Shown in pieces: positions 45,824 to 56,300 of a DNA stretch of 64,000 nucleotides. The position numbers and the translations under genes are program-made. The stretch is from assembly GCF_000620665.1 (NCBI RefSeq), contig NZ_KK211162.1:951764-1015763 (forward strand), written 5' to 3'. Position 1 is the first letter of the stretch. Every line of letters starts with the position of its first letter. The notes beneath the pieces were generated by a model. That model saw only the letters and a program-made list of their open reading frames with translations. It ran no database searches and was not told where the DNA came from. The DNA is from Sphingomonas sp. URHD0057. GTDB lineage: Bacteria > Pseudomonadota > Alphaproteobacteria > Sphingomonadales > Sphingomonadaceae.

Positions 45824-48694
45824 TCATGAGCGGCCGTACCATTCTTCGAGCCGCATCAATTGATCATAGTCCCCATAGGGTGCGTAAGCCGGGTTGAGCT
45901 TGGCCGTGAACGGTTCGGCGCCCGTCAGCCATTTCTGCACGGCATCGGCAAAGTTCGCGTGGGCATGGGCGAGGAACTCGCCGGGCGCCATGTCCTTGTC
46001 GGGCGCCATCAGCCGCCCGAACCGGCCGCGGTAGCGCGCAAGCGACCAATATTCGAACGCGGTCGGATCGCCGCTGACGCCTTCGAACCCGCCGGCGCGC
46101 CCGATCAGGCCGAGCAAGCCAAGCTGGAGCGCGAACCCGGCGTCGACCGCTTTTTGCGTCGGCGGGGCGCCGGTCTTGTAGTCGATTATCGCAAGTCCGC
46201 CGTCGGCGAGCCGGTCGATGCGGTCGGCCCGGCCGTGAACTATCACGCCGGCAACCGCTGCCTCGCCTGCCGCCTCGGCCTTGAGCGGGCGCCGGCCAGT
46301 CGCCCGGTTCTCCCGCTCCAGCTCGGCTATCCAGTCGATCGCTTCGAGCAGCCGGGGCGCCCACAAGGCCCGCAACATCGGATGGATGCCCTGATCCTGC
46401 AGCAAGGCCTCGGCCCGCCATCGCAGCTTGGCCGGGTTGCAGTCGTCCTGGTCGAGCCATTCCTGCATCGCGGCATGGACCGCAATGCCCTTCCACGCCG
46501 CGGAATAATCGGCATCGACCGGATCGATCCGGCGCAGCTTAAGGATGGATTGAGCATAAAAGGCGAAGGGGTCGGATTTGAGCCGGTCGACCTGCGTCAC
46601 CGAGATGCGGTCGGGCCGCTGCTCGGGCGGCGGCGACGGCTGCGGACGGGCAGCGGGCGTGGACGACCCTGGGTCGTCGAGTGCCTGTGCCATCCGCTCG
46701 AGCCGGACATCGCGCGGCAGGCCGCCACTCAGTGCGTCAAGCCGCATCAACAGGCGCGACGCCACCGTGGGCGAGCGGCCGTCGCGCCTGGATCGGGTGA
46801 TGAGCACCTCGGGCGCGCCCAGCGCGCTCGCGAAATCATGCGCGGCGAGGCCGATCCGAAACTCCAGCCCCGGGAGATTGAGCTTGGCGCGGACCTTGGG
46901 CGCGAGCCAAGGGTCCGGCGCGGCAAGCGGCGGCCAGGTGCCCTCGTTCAAGCCGCCGAGAACCATCAGGTCGGTCCGCTGCAGCCGCGCTTCGAGAAGG
47001 CCCCAGATGAAGACGCGGGGATGACCGCCGTAGGGGGGGCGGACCGCGCGCGCATCGAGCAGGTCGCGGAGCAGCGGCACTGCATCGTCAGCGGTGACGA
47101 TCAGCTCCGCGGCCGCCGGCGATGCCTCGATCTCGGACAGCAATTCCGCGGCCATGCGCCCGGCCGGCCCGCGCCAGGCGGAATCGCCGGCGACGGCTTG
47201 AACGGCGGCGCCCAGCCCACCGCTGAACTGCGCCAGCGACATCGGCTCCTTGAGCAATTCGTCGACCGCGACGAAGCGCGGCCGAACCGTCCGCCACTCG
47301 CGCACCTCCTCAAGCTTGCCGTCGAGCCCGGCAAGCCCTGCGGCGGGGCGCGGCCCGCGCAGCTTGAGGTCAACCGCCCGCACGGCGTCGAGCCAGGCGA
47401 GGCGCTCCTCGCCCTCCCCGCCGACCAGCGGATGCTTGGCCAGCGCCAGGAGCGTGACCGGCGCAAGGTTTTCCGCGGCCGCCGAAGCCACTCCAAGCAG
47501 CAGGGTTCCGGGCGCGGTTTTCGAAAGCGGGCGGCCCGCGCTGTCGTCCGCTTCGATTCCCCACCGCGCGAGAAGCGCGGAGACTCGCGACGCCAGCTGC
47601 CGGTCGGGCGTGACCAGCGCCGCCGTCTTGCCTGGCGTTTCGAGCGCCTCGCGCAGCGCCAGCGCGATCGCCTGAGCCTCTCCGGCGGCATGCGGCAGGG
47701 TTGCGAGCCGCACGCCGGTCAGGCGGCGTGCGCTCGGCCCCAGGCTCCCCCATTTGTGCGAATAGTCGGGTGACGCCATGGCATTTGCAACCGCCCGGGC
47801 CCGCGTCGGCGACGAGGCGGCGCCGCCGGTCGATCGCCATTGCCGCACTTCGCCCCGCGCAACGCCCATCCGGTCGAGCAGCAGCTTGAGATGGAATTGC
47901 GGATGGGTTTCCTCGCCGTGGCCACGCTCGTCGGGCCCAAGCGCGTCCCACTCCTCGTCCGGCATCAGATTCGCGAGCCACAGGCCGGGAATCACCACCA
48001 TTCCCTCGGGCATGCGGGCGACGCGCGCGACGAGGTTCGCGACCGCCGGAGCGGCGGTCGTGATCCCGGCGGCGACGGTGAATCCGCTCGGCGGATCGCA
48101 CCTCCAGCGCTCGGCGACCCGCTCGAGCTGCCGGTTGCGGCGCTCGGCAAGGTCGATCGCGCCGGCGTCGCTCAGCAGCTGCGGCCACACCTCGTAGATC
48201 AGCTGAAGCTTCTCCAGCGATTTGCGCCAATGGCCCGCCACTTCGTCGCTCTCGGCGATGGCTTCGCGCAGCCGGGTTGGCTCGACCTTCTCGATCAGCA
48301 GCGCATCGAGCGCGCGCGCCAGGTCGGTGGCGAGGCGGACGGCGTTGGCGCTGCCTTCGCCCTTGATCGTCGATCCCAGTCTCAGCAGTCGTTCCAGCGG
48401 TTCGATCGACGGCGGCACCGGCGCCCCTTCGTCGATCCGATCGAGCGCGCCGCCGATCCGCTCATCGAGCTCCGGGTCGCCGACGGGGATCAGCCGCGGC
48501 AACAGGAGGCCGCTGCCGCTCGCGCGAACGAAAGCCTCCGTCAGCGCTCTCACGGCGCGATTGTTGGGCAGCAGGATCCGGCCGCCGGCGAGGCCGAGCG
48601 GATCCTTCCCGAAGCGCTGGATCAGCCCGGCGGCAAGCGCGTCGGCGAACGAACGATGTGACGGGATGGTGAAGACCGCGACGCGGTCAGACAT
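45824..48694 (-). CDS. addB: double-strand break repair protein AddB
   Basis: A 956-aa partner of AddA. The N-terminus FTIPSHRSFADALAAGLIQR and GRILLPNNRAVRALTEAFVR is typical of alphaproteobacterial AddB, an inactivated helicase. The C-terminal nuclease domain has RISVTQVDRLKSDPFAFYAQ and the catalytic-type GLAIIDYKTGAPPTQ. It overlaps the murU stop by eight bases and lies upstream of addA, separated from it only by the small opposite-strand gene. Confidence 0.94.
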   Translation of the reverse strand: MSDRVAVFTIPSHRSFADALAAGLIQRFGKDPLGLAGGRILLPNNRAVRALTEAFVRASGSGLLLPRLIPVGDPELDERIGGALDRIDEGAPVPPSIEPLERLLRLGSTIKGEGSANAVRLATDLARALDALLIEKVEPTRLREAIAESDEVAGHWRKSLEKLQLIYEVWPQLLSDAGAIDLAERRNRQLERVAERWRCDPPSGFTVAAGITTAAPAVANLVARVARMPEGMVVIPGLWLANLMPDEEWDALGPDERGHGEETHPQFHLKLLLDRMGVARGEVRQWRSTGGAASSPTRARAVANAMASPDYSHKWGSLGPSARRLTGVRLATLPHAAGEAQAIALALREALETPGKTAALVTPDRQLASRVSALLARWGIEADDSAGRPLSKTAPGTLLLGVASAAAENLAPVTLLALAKHPLVGGEGEERLAWLDAVRAVDLKLRGPRPAAGLAGLDGKLEEVREWRTVRPRFVAVDELLKEPMSLAQFSGGLGAAVQAVAGDSAWRGPAGRMAAELLSEIEASPAAAELIVTADDAVPLLRDLLDARAVRPPYGGHPRVFIWGLLEARLQRTDLMVLGGLNEGTWPPLAAPDPWLAPKVRAKLNLPGLEFRIGLAAHDFASALGAPEVLITRSRRDGRSPTVASRLLMRLDALSGGLPRDVRLERMAQALDDPGSSTPAARPQPSPPPEQRPDRISVTQVDRLKSDPFAFYAQSILKLRRIDPVDADYSAAWKGIAVHAAMQEWLDQDDCNPAKLRWRAEALLQDQGIHPMLRALWAPRLLEAIDWIAELERENRATGRRPLKAEAAGEAAVAGVIVHGRADRIDRLADGGLAIIDYKTGAPPTQKAVDAGFALQLGLLGLIGRAGGFEGVSGDPTAFEYWSLARYRGRFGRLMAPDKDMAPGEFLAHAHANFADAVQKWLTGAEPFTAKLNPAYAPYGDYDQLMRLEEWYGRS

Positions 48695-49448
48695 TCTGCA
48701 ATGCCGTTTCCGTCAGCTCGATCGATTGTGGCGTCCCGACGTCAAACCACAGCCCCTGATGGACGGCGCCGAAGCATCGTCCCTCCTCGATCGCCCGGTC
48801 CCACAGGATGTTGGTCGAGAACGGCCCGTCCGGTGCATCGCGCAGCACGCGCTTCGAAAGCATCTGGATGCCGGTGAAAACGAACGGCGCGACGTGACTG
48901 CGCTGGCGCCGGCGCAGCCGGCCGGTGCGCGTCATGTGAAAGTCGCCAATGCCCTTGTGGTTGAGCGCCCGCGCCAGCGGAACCAGCAGAAGCAGCGCAT
49001 CCATCTTCGCATCGTCCCAGTGCGACGCCAGCAGCTTCAGCGTGTCAGCCGGGCCGTCGACCCACAGATTGTCGCTGTTCAAGGCCAGGAACGGGTCGCA
49101 ATCGATCAGCGGAGCCGCTTGGACTAGCCCGCCGCCGGTCTCCAGCAGCAGCTCGCGCTCGTCGGAGATCACAACCTCGAGGCCGTGCGCTCGGCTGGCC
49201 AGATGCGCTTCGAGCGCGTCGGCCAGATAGTGGACGTTGACGACGACCTTGCGCACACCCGCCAGCCGCAGCTTTTCGAGCACATGGTCGAGCAGCGCCT
49301 TGCCGCCGACTTCGATCAGCGGCTTGGGCCGGGTCGCGGTCAGCGGACGCATCCGCTTGCCCAGCCCGGCGGCCATGATCATCGCGGTATGGGGCACCTC
49401 CGCCGGCACTTCCGCCCGGAGCCGAAGGGCTCGCCGGGCCTCGCTCAT
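48687..49448 (-). CDS. murU: nucleotidyltransferase, probable N-acetylmuramate alpha-1-phosphate uridylyltransferase
   Basis: A 253-aa nucleotidyltransferase. The signature AMIMAAGLGKRMRPLTATRP is followed by KPLIEVGGKALLDHVLEKL, then LLETGGGLVQAAPLI and FLALNSDNLWVDG. In the recycling pathway first described in Pseudomonas, MurU makes UDP-MurNAc from MurNAc-1-phosphate. Adjacent AmgK supplies that substrate, and the starts overlap as ATGA (ATG 49448), which supports this identity over mannose-1-phosphate guanylyltransferase annotations. Confidence 0.85.
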   Translation of the reverse strand: MSEARRALRLRAEVPAEVPHTAMIMAAGLGKRMRPLTATRPKPLIEVGGKALLDHVLEKLRLAGVRKVVVNVHYLADALEAHLASRAHGLEVVISDERELLLETGGGLVQAAPLIDCDPFLALNSDNLWVDGPADTLKLLASHWDDAKMDALLLLVPLARALNHKGIGDFHMTRTGRLRRRQRSHVAPFVFTGIQMLSKRVLRDAPDGPFSTNILWDRAIEEGRCFGAVHQGLWFDVGTPQSIELTETALQNV

Positions 49449-50431
49449 GCGGCCTCTCGCCAGGGATCGCGCCGATATCGCGCCGGGACGTTGGCGTCGA
49501 ACCAGTCGCGCACCGGCTCCAGCCCCGGTTGTTCCAAGTCGCGTTCGAGCAAGCCCCACATCCGCGGCTGGAATTGCCGGTAGTGCGGTTTGTTGTCGCG
49601 CTTCCACAGGCGGGTGAAGACGCCGAGAATGCGCGTGTTGCGCTGGGCGGCAAGCGCCCAATAGGCCCGCTCGAAGGCCTCACCGTGGCCGGTCGCGGCG
49701 ATGTAGCGGTCGATCATCGCGCGCTCGATCGCCGCAGGAACGTCGCGCCGCGCATCCTCCAGCACCGACGCGAGGTCGTAGGCCGGGTGACCCGACAGTG
49801 CGTCCTGGAAATCGAGCAGGCCGAAATGCTCGACGCCGCCGCGCCCGGCCACCAGCATGATGTTCTCGGCGTGATAGTCTCGCAGCACCGTGACGGGACT
49901 CATCCCATCGCCCGCGACCGGACTCAGCGCACGCGTCCACGCCTCGCGATAGCCCGCCGCATCGATCTCGAGCCCAACCGCCGGGCAATACCAATCGGTG
50001 AACAGCTTCACCTCCTCGAGCCATTGGTCGAGGCCGTGAACCGGAAGGCCGGGCATGGGCCGGTGCTGATGGAGGTGGATGAGGACGTCGGTCGCCACCT
50101 CATAGAGCTCGCGCTCCCCGTCCGGATTGTCGTCGAGCCATTCGCGCAGCCGCCAGTCGCCGAAATCGCCGAGCAGGAGCAACCCCTTGTCGAGGTCGCG
50201 GGCGATGATTTCGGGCGCGCTCAAGCCGACCGAGGCCAGCCACTCGGCGATCGCCACGAACGGCCGCGGATCCTCGTGCGGCGGCGGGGCGTCCATCAGG
50301 ACCGCGCTGCGATCCCCCTGGACGACGCGAAAATAGCGGCGGAACGACGCATCGCCCGCAAGCGGCAGGACGTCGGCCCCCTTCCACCCGCAAGAGGCAA
50401 GGAATTCAGGAGCATGGGCAGGCGGAGTCAT
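49445..50431 (-). CDS. amgK: aminoglycoside phosphotransferase-fold kinase, probable anomeric MurNAc/GlcNAc kinase
   Basis: A 328-aa APH-fold kinase. Nucleotide-binding region LPLAGDASFRRYFRVVQGDR; catalytic loop VTVLRDYHAENIMLV with Asp; metal-binding Asp in GLLDFQDALSGHPAYDLASV. This fits AmgK, which phosphorylates the anomeric carbon of MurNAc or GlcNAc. The ATG at 50431 overlaps the tsaE stop (ATGA), so I chose it over 50443 or the longer 50650. The murU start overlaps its own stop. Confidence 0.86.
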   Translation of the reverse strand: MTPPAHAPEFLASCGWKGADVLPLAGDASFRRYFRVVQGDRSAVLMDAPPPHEDPRPFVAIAEWLASVGLSAPEIIARDLDKGLLLLGDFGDWRLREWLDDNPDGERELYEVATDVLIHLHQHRPMPGLPVHGLDQWLEEVKLFTDWYCPAVGLEIDAAGYREAWTRALSPVAGDGMSPVTVLRDYHAENIMLVAGRGGVEHFGLLDFQDALSGHPAYDLASVLEDARRDVPAAIERAMIDRYIAATGHGEAFERAYWALAAQRNTRILGVFTRLWKRDNKPHYRQFQPRMWGLLERDLEQPGLEPVRDWFDANVPARYRRDPWREAA

Positions 50432-50862
50432 CGTGGAGGCCATCGTCCCACCCATGCCGGGGGCACTTGGGCTGTCAAGTTTCTGTCGCCATTCTGCCCG
50501 AACTCGAGCGACAAGCGGAGCGCGTCGGGCCAGATTCCCGCGCCCGCTCGCTCGGGCCATTCGACCAGCAGGATCGCGTCCGCGGCGGAATCGAGGCCCA
50601 ATTCCTCGATCTCGGACGGATTTTCGATCCGGTACAGGTCGACGTGCCACACCGGAGGGTCCAGGTCCTCGTAAGGCTGAACGATCGAGAAGCTGGGGCT
50701 CGGCACTTCTCCGTCATGTCCGAGCGCGGCGATGACCCCCCTCGCGAGCGCCGTCTTGCCGACACCGAGCGGCCCCGAGAGCGTGATCACGTCGCCCGGC
50801 TTCGCCGCCTGCGCAAGGGCTGCGCCCAGACGCGCGGCTGCGGCTTCATCCTGGAGGATCAT
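50428..50862 (-). CDS. tsaE: tRNA threonylcarbamoyladenosine biosynthesis ATPase TsaE
   Basis: A 144-aa P-loop protein of the t6A pathway. Walker A GPLGVGKTALARG is near residues 30-42; the family motif SPSFSIVQPYEDLDPPVWHV then HVDLYRIENPSEIEELGLD and LLVEWPERAG are all present. It works with TsaB and TsaD to modify tRNAs reading ANN codons. It is embedded in a cluster by 4-base overlaps at both ends (divL upstream, amgK downstream). Confidence 0.95.
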   Translation of the reverse strand: MILQDEAAAARLGAALAQAAKPGDVITLSGPLGVGKTALARGVIAALGHDGEVPSPSFSIVQPYEDLDPPVWHVDLYRIENPSEIEELGLDSAADAILLVEWPERAGAGIWPDALRLSLEFGQNGDRNLTAQVPPAWVGRWPPR

Positions 50863-53216
50863 TTCGCGTCGCGCGGGACCGTGATGGTGACGGTCGTGCC
50901 TTTCCCTTTTTTCGACTGGAGGTCGACCGTGCCGCCGTGGGCTTCGATGAACTGGCGCGTCAGCGGCAGGCCGAGCCCGAGCGCGGCCTCGCCTCGAACG
51001 CCCTCCTCGACGACGCGGTCGAACCGGTTGAACACGCGCGGGACGTCCTTGGCCGCGATCCCCATGCCGTTGTCGCTGATCTCGATCACCGCCTCGGTCT
51101 CATCGCCGCTCGCCTTGAGCGCGATCCGCCCTTTGCGGTCGGTGTAGGCGATGGCGTTCTGGAGCACGTGCTCGACCGATTCCCGGATGCGCCGGGCGTC
51201 GCCGAACACGAACCCGGCGTCGGGCGAAATGTCCGCCTCCAGCTTTTGCGCCTTTTCCGCCGCGCGCGCCTGGGCGGTCTGGACCGCGGCCCGGCACAGG
51301 CCGCCGATATCGACCCGTTCGCGCTCCAGCGCGACGCCGCGGCTGTCGCCGGTCGTCAGGTCGAGCACATCGTTGATCAGCTTCGACAACCGCTCGACGG
51401 ATTCGACGATCGCCGAGACATAATCCTGCCCCTTGGCGCTGAGCTTTCCGGCGTAGCCGCCCTCGAGCAGCTCGGCGAACCCGCCAATCGAGGTCAGCGG
51501 GGTCCTCAGCTCGTAGCTCATGTTGGCGACGAAGTCGGTCTTGATCCGGTCCGCCGCTTCGAGTGCCGCGGCGCGCTCGCGCAGCGCCGCCTCGATCCGG
51601 CTGGAATCGGTGACGTCGACCATGGTGAACAGCGCATTGCCGTCGGGTAGCGGGACGGCGGCGAACTGGAAGTTGCGGCCGTCGGTCATGGCGATGCGGC
51701 CATTGGCGGACTGGCGGTCATTGGTGGCCTGCCGCACCATCTCGCGGATCTGCGCCGCCGCGGTCGGATTGACGAGCTTGGGCGCCATTGCCGGCACCAG
51801 TTCGTCGACCCGCGGGTGCTCCGAGAGCCATTCCTCGTCGAGCTCCCAATTGTCACAGAAGCGGCGGTTCCACAGGTACAGCCGCCCATCGCTGGCGAAC
51901 ACGCTGATCGCCTCATACAGGTTGTCGAAGGTCGCGGCCCGCACCCGAAGCAAAGTATCGCGCGCCGAAGCAAGCCGCAGCTGCTCGGTGCGATCCTCGA
52001 AGAACAGGCGGAGCCCCCCGTCCGGAAGCGGCTGGGCGACGATCCGGATATGGTCGCCGTCGGGCAGCATCCATTCCTCTTCGATGACTTCCTCGGCGCT
52101 GGTGAACCAGTTGCGGCGCTCGTCCTTCCACGCCGGGAAGTCGCGGGTCTCGGGCAAGCGATGATTGTCGCGCATGCGGTCGATCAGGCGGTCGAACTCG
52201 GGTTGCTCTGCCAGCCACTCGGGGTCGAGCTGGGTCATTACTGCGAACGGGCGATTGAAGAAGCTCAGCGTCCGGTCGCCGTCGAATTGGGCGGTGCCCG
52301 CGGTCATGCGATCGGCGAGCTCGCGCTGGGACTCGATGTAGCGCGTGAGCTCGGTCTGCGCGTCTTCGAGGTCCTGGACGTCGACCGCGAAACCGGCCAC
52401 GGCGCCGGTCGGCAGCGGCACGTTGACGATCTTCAGCATCCGCCGCTCGCCGCGAATGATCGCCGGCTGCATCCGCGACTGGACCCGCCCGGTTTCGACC
52501 GCCGTGCGGGCGCTTGCCGCGGGGCTGTCGTCGCCGGCAGCGTCGATCAGCTCCAGGCCCTGGTCGATCACTTGCCCGGCGTCCTTGCCCTCGACCGCCC
52601 CGACGAACGCACTGTTGACCAGGCCCAGGCGAAGGTCGGGACCGCGGTACCACATGGGAAACGGTGCCGCCTCAATCAGCTGGGTCAACGAATTGAGCGC
52701 GCCTTCGGTTTGCCTCAGGCGTAGTGCGATTTTGGCTTTTTCTTCCTCGCTCGCGCTGGTGTCGAAGAACCACAACAGCATGGTCCCGGCGGGTTCGGGC
52801 GCCGGGGCCGGACCGCCGCGGATTTCGAACATCCGTCCCGATCCCGCCGTCCGGACCTTGCGGGAGATCCTCCCGGCCGAGACGCGTGCGGCCTCGAGGT
52901 CGTCGGTCAATGCGGCGAGATCGTCGGCGGCGATACCGTGGTCGTTGCCGAGCAGCTCGCCGAGCCGTGACGGCTTGGTGCGCAGCCCGAGCTCGCGAAC
53001 TAGCTGCGAGTCGATCTCGATCCGCGCATCGGCGCGAACGAGCATCGGCCGTGCCGGGGTCAGCTCGAGCAAGGTCGCATTCGAACGAGCGGCAGCCAAG
53101 ACGCTCTGGGCGAGCTTGAGCCGGCGCGCGGCAAGGATCGACAGGCCAACCGCGATGGCGAGCCACAGGACTGCCAGGGCGATGGTGACATAAACGGCAG
53201 CCGCGTTCCCGTTCAC
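50859..53216 (-). CDS. divL: DivL-type sensor pseudo-histidine kinase with Tyr in place of the phosphoacceptor His
   Basis: A 785-aa protein: one N-terminal membrane helix (about residues 7-30), several PAS-like segments, then a HisKA/HATPase module. The H-box reads DFVANMSYELRTPLTSIGGF, so the usual His is Tyr568. The ATPase core is intact (HVLQNAIAYT, EISDNGMGI, LGLGLPLTRQFIEAHGG). A Tyr at this site is the mark of Caulobacter DivL, which regulates CckA and through it CtrA. Its place upstream of tsaE-amgK-murU also fits my memory of alphaproteobacterial divL loci. Its own catalysis may be absent or altered. Confidence 0.87.
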   Translation of the reverse strand: MNGNAAAVYVTIALAVLWLAIAVGLSILAARRLKLAQSVLAAARSNATLLELTPARPMLVRADARIEIDSQLVRELGLRTKPSRLGELLGNDHGIAADDLAALTDDLEAARVSAGRISRKVRTAGSGRMFEIRGGPAPAPEPAGTMLLWFFDTSASEEEKAKIALRLRQTEGALNSLTQLIEAAPFPMWYRGPDLRLGLVNSAFVGAVEGKDAGQVIDQGLELIDAAGDDSPAASARTAVETGRVQSRMQPAIIRGERRMLKIVNVPLPTGAVAGFAVDVQDLEDAQTELTRYIESQRELADRMTAGTAQFDGDRTLSFFNRPFAVMTQLDPEWLAEQPEFDRLIDRMRDNHRLPETRDFPAWKDERRNWFTSAEEVIEEEWMLPDGDHIRIVAQPLPDGGLRLFFEDRTEQLRLASARDTLLRVRAATFDNLYEAISVFASDGRLYLWNRRFCDNWELDEEWLSEHPRVDELVPAMAPKLVNPTAAAQIREMVRQATNDRQSANGRIAMTDGRNFQFAAVPLPDGNALFTMVDVTDSSRIEAALRERAAALEAADRIKTDFVANMSYELRTPLTSIGGFAELLEGGYAGKLSAKGQDYVSAIVESVERLSKLINDVLDLTTGDSRGVALERERVDIGGLCRAAVQTAQARAAEKAQKLEADISPDAGFVFGDARRIRESVEHVLQNAIAYTDRKGRIALKASGDETEAVIEISDNGMGIAAKDVPRVFNRFDRVVEEGVRGEAALGLGLPLTRQFIEAHGGTVDLQSKKGKGTTVTITVPRDAK

Positions 53217-53303
53217 GCCAATCGATCTCCCCGCCCCATAAGCGAGTGAAATAGCTTAAGAACCGGCGCGCGCCAAAGCGCTAATTCGACGCCTGGGTGA
53301 CGG

Positions 53304-53337
53304 CAAAAAAGAAGGGCGGGATTGCTCCCGCCCTTCT
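53304..53337 (-). terminator. rho-independent terminator of the first TonB-dependent receptor gene
   Basis: On the minus strand a perfect 12-bp stem (arms 53326-53337 and 53310-53321) with a 4-nt loop is followed by six T residues at 53305-53310. It sits 22 bp after the stop of the receptor gene, and isolates it from divL downstream. Confidence 0.92.
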
Positions 53338-53358
53338 GAAGTCACCAAACGGCTCTAC

Positions 53359-56300
53359 TTACTTGAACGTGCGCGTCACGTTCACGAATATCGAGCGGCC
53401 ACGATAGTCATACCCGGAATTGGCAAAGAAGTTGCCGAAACGCCCGTATGGATTCACGTTATCGTTGCTGATCGTCGGCGGATCCTTGTCGAACAGGTTG
53501 TTCACGCCAATCGTGAACTCACCAATGTCACGCCACAGATATTGGGCCGACACGCTGTGCTCGAAATAGTTGGGCACCTTGAAGTCGTAGTCGACAAGGA
53601 AGCAACCCGGCCCAGCGCCCAGCGGACAGACAGTACCGTCGTCTTGTCGGTAAGCGGCGGTTGCGAACTGTTGCGAACTCATCTTGCCAATGAAGTTCAC
53701 GCCCCAACGGAAGGTGAAGCCGCCGGTCTTGAACCGTGTGTCGAGCGAGCCGCTCCACTTCGGGCCGGCGCCGGCACCAGGATAACCCAGCGTTCCGTTG
53801 AAGTCGTTAACTTGACCACCGGGGAAGTTGACGATCGACTGTTTCAACATCCGGGTTGCCTGCAACTGCGTCGAAAATTGACCGCCGAAGAAGCGTGCAG
53901 CGTAACGCGCGTCGAAGTCGATGCCCCTCGCTTTTTGCGACGCGATATTGAGATAGGGGTTTTTGAGTAGGACGAGGTTGCCGACTGCGTTCGGGGTCGG
54001 CGCATTGGCGACCGTGTAACGCGCTCCCGCAAGCGCACAATAGGGGTTGTCGGGGTAGGACCCGCCATAGGTATCCGTATCCAAGCAGAACAACAGGATG
54101 TTTTGGGCGCCTAGCACTGAGACTTCGCCCTTCACATTGATGTTCCACAAATCGACCGCGAGCGAGAAATCGGCGATCCGCTTCGGCACGGTCAAGACTA
54201 CGCCGCCGCCCCAGGTCCTGGCGGTTTCCGCCTTGACGACGCCTGCTCCGCCCGTCGTTTCCACTTGGAACCCGCCGCCTTGCCCACCATAGTTGAGCGC
54301 TTTAGCCTGGTTGCCGTTAAACGCCGCCGTCAGTTCGGACAGGCAGTGGTCATAGAGCGCTTGGCCAGGTGCAGATTTCTGCGGAAACAGGTCGCAGGGA
54401 TCGAGAGAGTTAGGCTGGAAGCCGATCTGGGACGCAACAAACTGCTCGTAGAGGTTCGGCGCGCGGAAGTTGGTGCCGTAGTTGCCGCGGAACCGAACCG
54501 CCGCCACCGGCGCCCATTGCGCACCGAGGTGATAGGTCCATCCCGTGCCGTACGATTTATAGTCGGTGTAGCGGCCCGAAGCGTCGAGCTCGAGTAGGTT
54601 TAGGAACGGCCGATCCCGGAAGAACGGCAGGTCGATTTCGGCGTAAGCTTCCTTGACGTTGTCCGAGCCCTTCGTCCGCGCAGCCGTGCCATAGCGGTAA
54701 ATGTCGCCAGCCGAGCGTTCGGCGCCGGGCTGATCGTCGATATGGTCGCCGCGATATTCGAAGCCGACGGCGCTCTTTACGTCGCCGCCGGGCAGGGCGA
54801 ACAGGGTACCATCGAAGTTGAGAGCGAAGGTTTCCTGCTTGTACGTCGTCTTGGTGTAATTCAGCCATGGGTAGAGATAGGCGATCTGCTGAGGGGTGAT
54901 CGCGCCATTGAGGAAAACGTTCGGGTCGAAGATATTGAGCGGCTGACAGGTACCGCCATTGTATGCGCCGTTCGTGACGTTGCTCGCGCACGTGAACGAC
55001 TGACCTGCCAGATACTGACCGGGAAGCGCGGTCGTGATGAAGTCCGCGGGCGTGCCCGAGGGAGCCACCACTGCGTTCAGGACGTTCGTGACCGCGTCAG
55101 TGGTCGAAACCTGACGGTCGTCGCGCCCTTTTGTGTGCGACAATTGCACGTTGGCATCATAACGCCAGTCGCCAAGACCCAGGTTGCCGCGAATGCCGCC
55201 ATTGGCGCGCCAGAAATCTACCTTCTGCTTATTCTGCGGTACGAAGTTTGGCGCATAGAGCGGATTGGTTGCTATCAGCCCAGCGTTATTCCAGGCAATC
55301 GGGTAGAAGGGCGAAACCTGCGACGCATATATCGGGCTATGGACGTAGTACTGATCGCCCGGGAAAAAGTCGGGACCATACCTTTGAACCGTCAGCGCGC
55401 TTCCGCCGCTGGCGCTGCCTAGCCAGTCCAGACGGTCCGTCGAATACTGATGCGACGTACGGCGGACGAACAAGCCTTCGCCATACAGTTCGGCATCGCC
55501 CAGCGCCCCCAACTCATAGGAGCCGTTCACATAGCCCGTGTACGTCTTGAGCGGCGTCAGGAACGTGTTGTCCAGAATGTTGTAGTTGGTATCCGGGCGA
55601 TCGTTGAAATCGAACTGATTCTTCGCAACCGCGACCGGAACACCAAAAATGTCGGGATGGCCGGTCCAGTAATCGGCGAAGGAGACTCGGGCCGGTCCTG
55701 GTGCCGGGCCGGTGAGGTTCTGACGCCACCACGATCCCAAGCCGTAACCCGCCGGAGTGCCGAGGGTGGGACCAGGCCCGAGTGAATAGCAACGCAGTGT
55801 GCCAGGCTCGTGTGGCCGGGTCTGGCCAACCTCGTGGCCATTGACGAAGGCCAATTCACGCGCGCAGCGGGTATCCTTACGATCGCCGAAGTCCAGACCC
55901 TGGTCCTGCTTATATTCGAACGAAGCCATGATGTGGCCGCGGGCGAAGGTCTTGCCGGCGGTAATTGAACCGCGCAGCGTCTGGCCAGCGCCGATCAGCG
56001 GATTATCCGCGAAACCGTCGAGCGTGATACCGTTGATTGACGTGTCCGTGACGACGTTGATGACGCCCGCGATCGCGTCCGAACCGTAGATCGAGGACGC
56101 GCCCTCGCGAAGGATTTCGATGCGCTGAACGACAGCCGTCGGCAGCGTGTTGAGATCGGCCGCGATGAGCTGTTCGCCGACGCCGGCCGGCGAAAGCCGG
56201 CGGCCGTTGAGCAGAACGAGGGTACGCGACGAGCCAAGGCCGCGAAGACCGACCGTGTTCGCACCCGTTCCGTTGTCGGACAAGAAGCCAAGGAAGCTCC

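Noticed and set aside
43693-47773. Long plus-strand frames opposite addA and addB (43693-45684 and 45860-47773)
   Set aside because: Both lie fully antisense to well-supported helicase/nuclease genes and show Arg/Asp/Val-rich low-information sequence.
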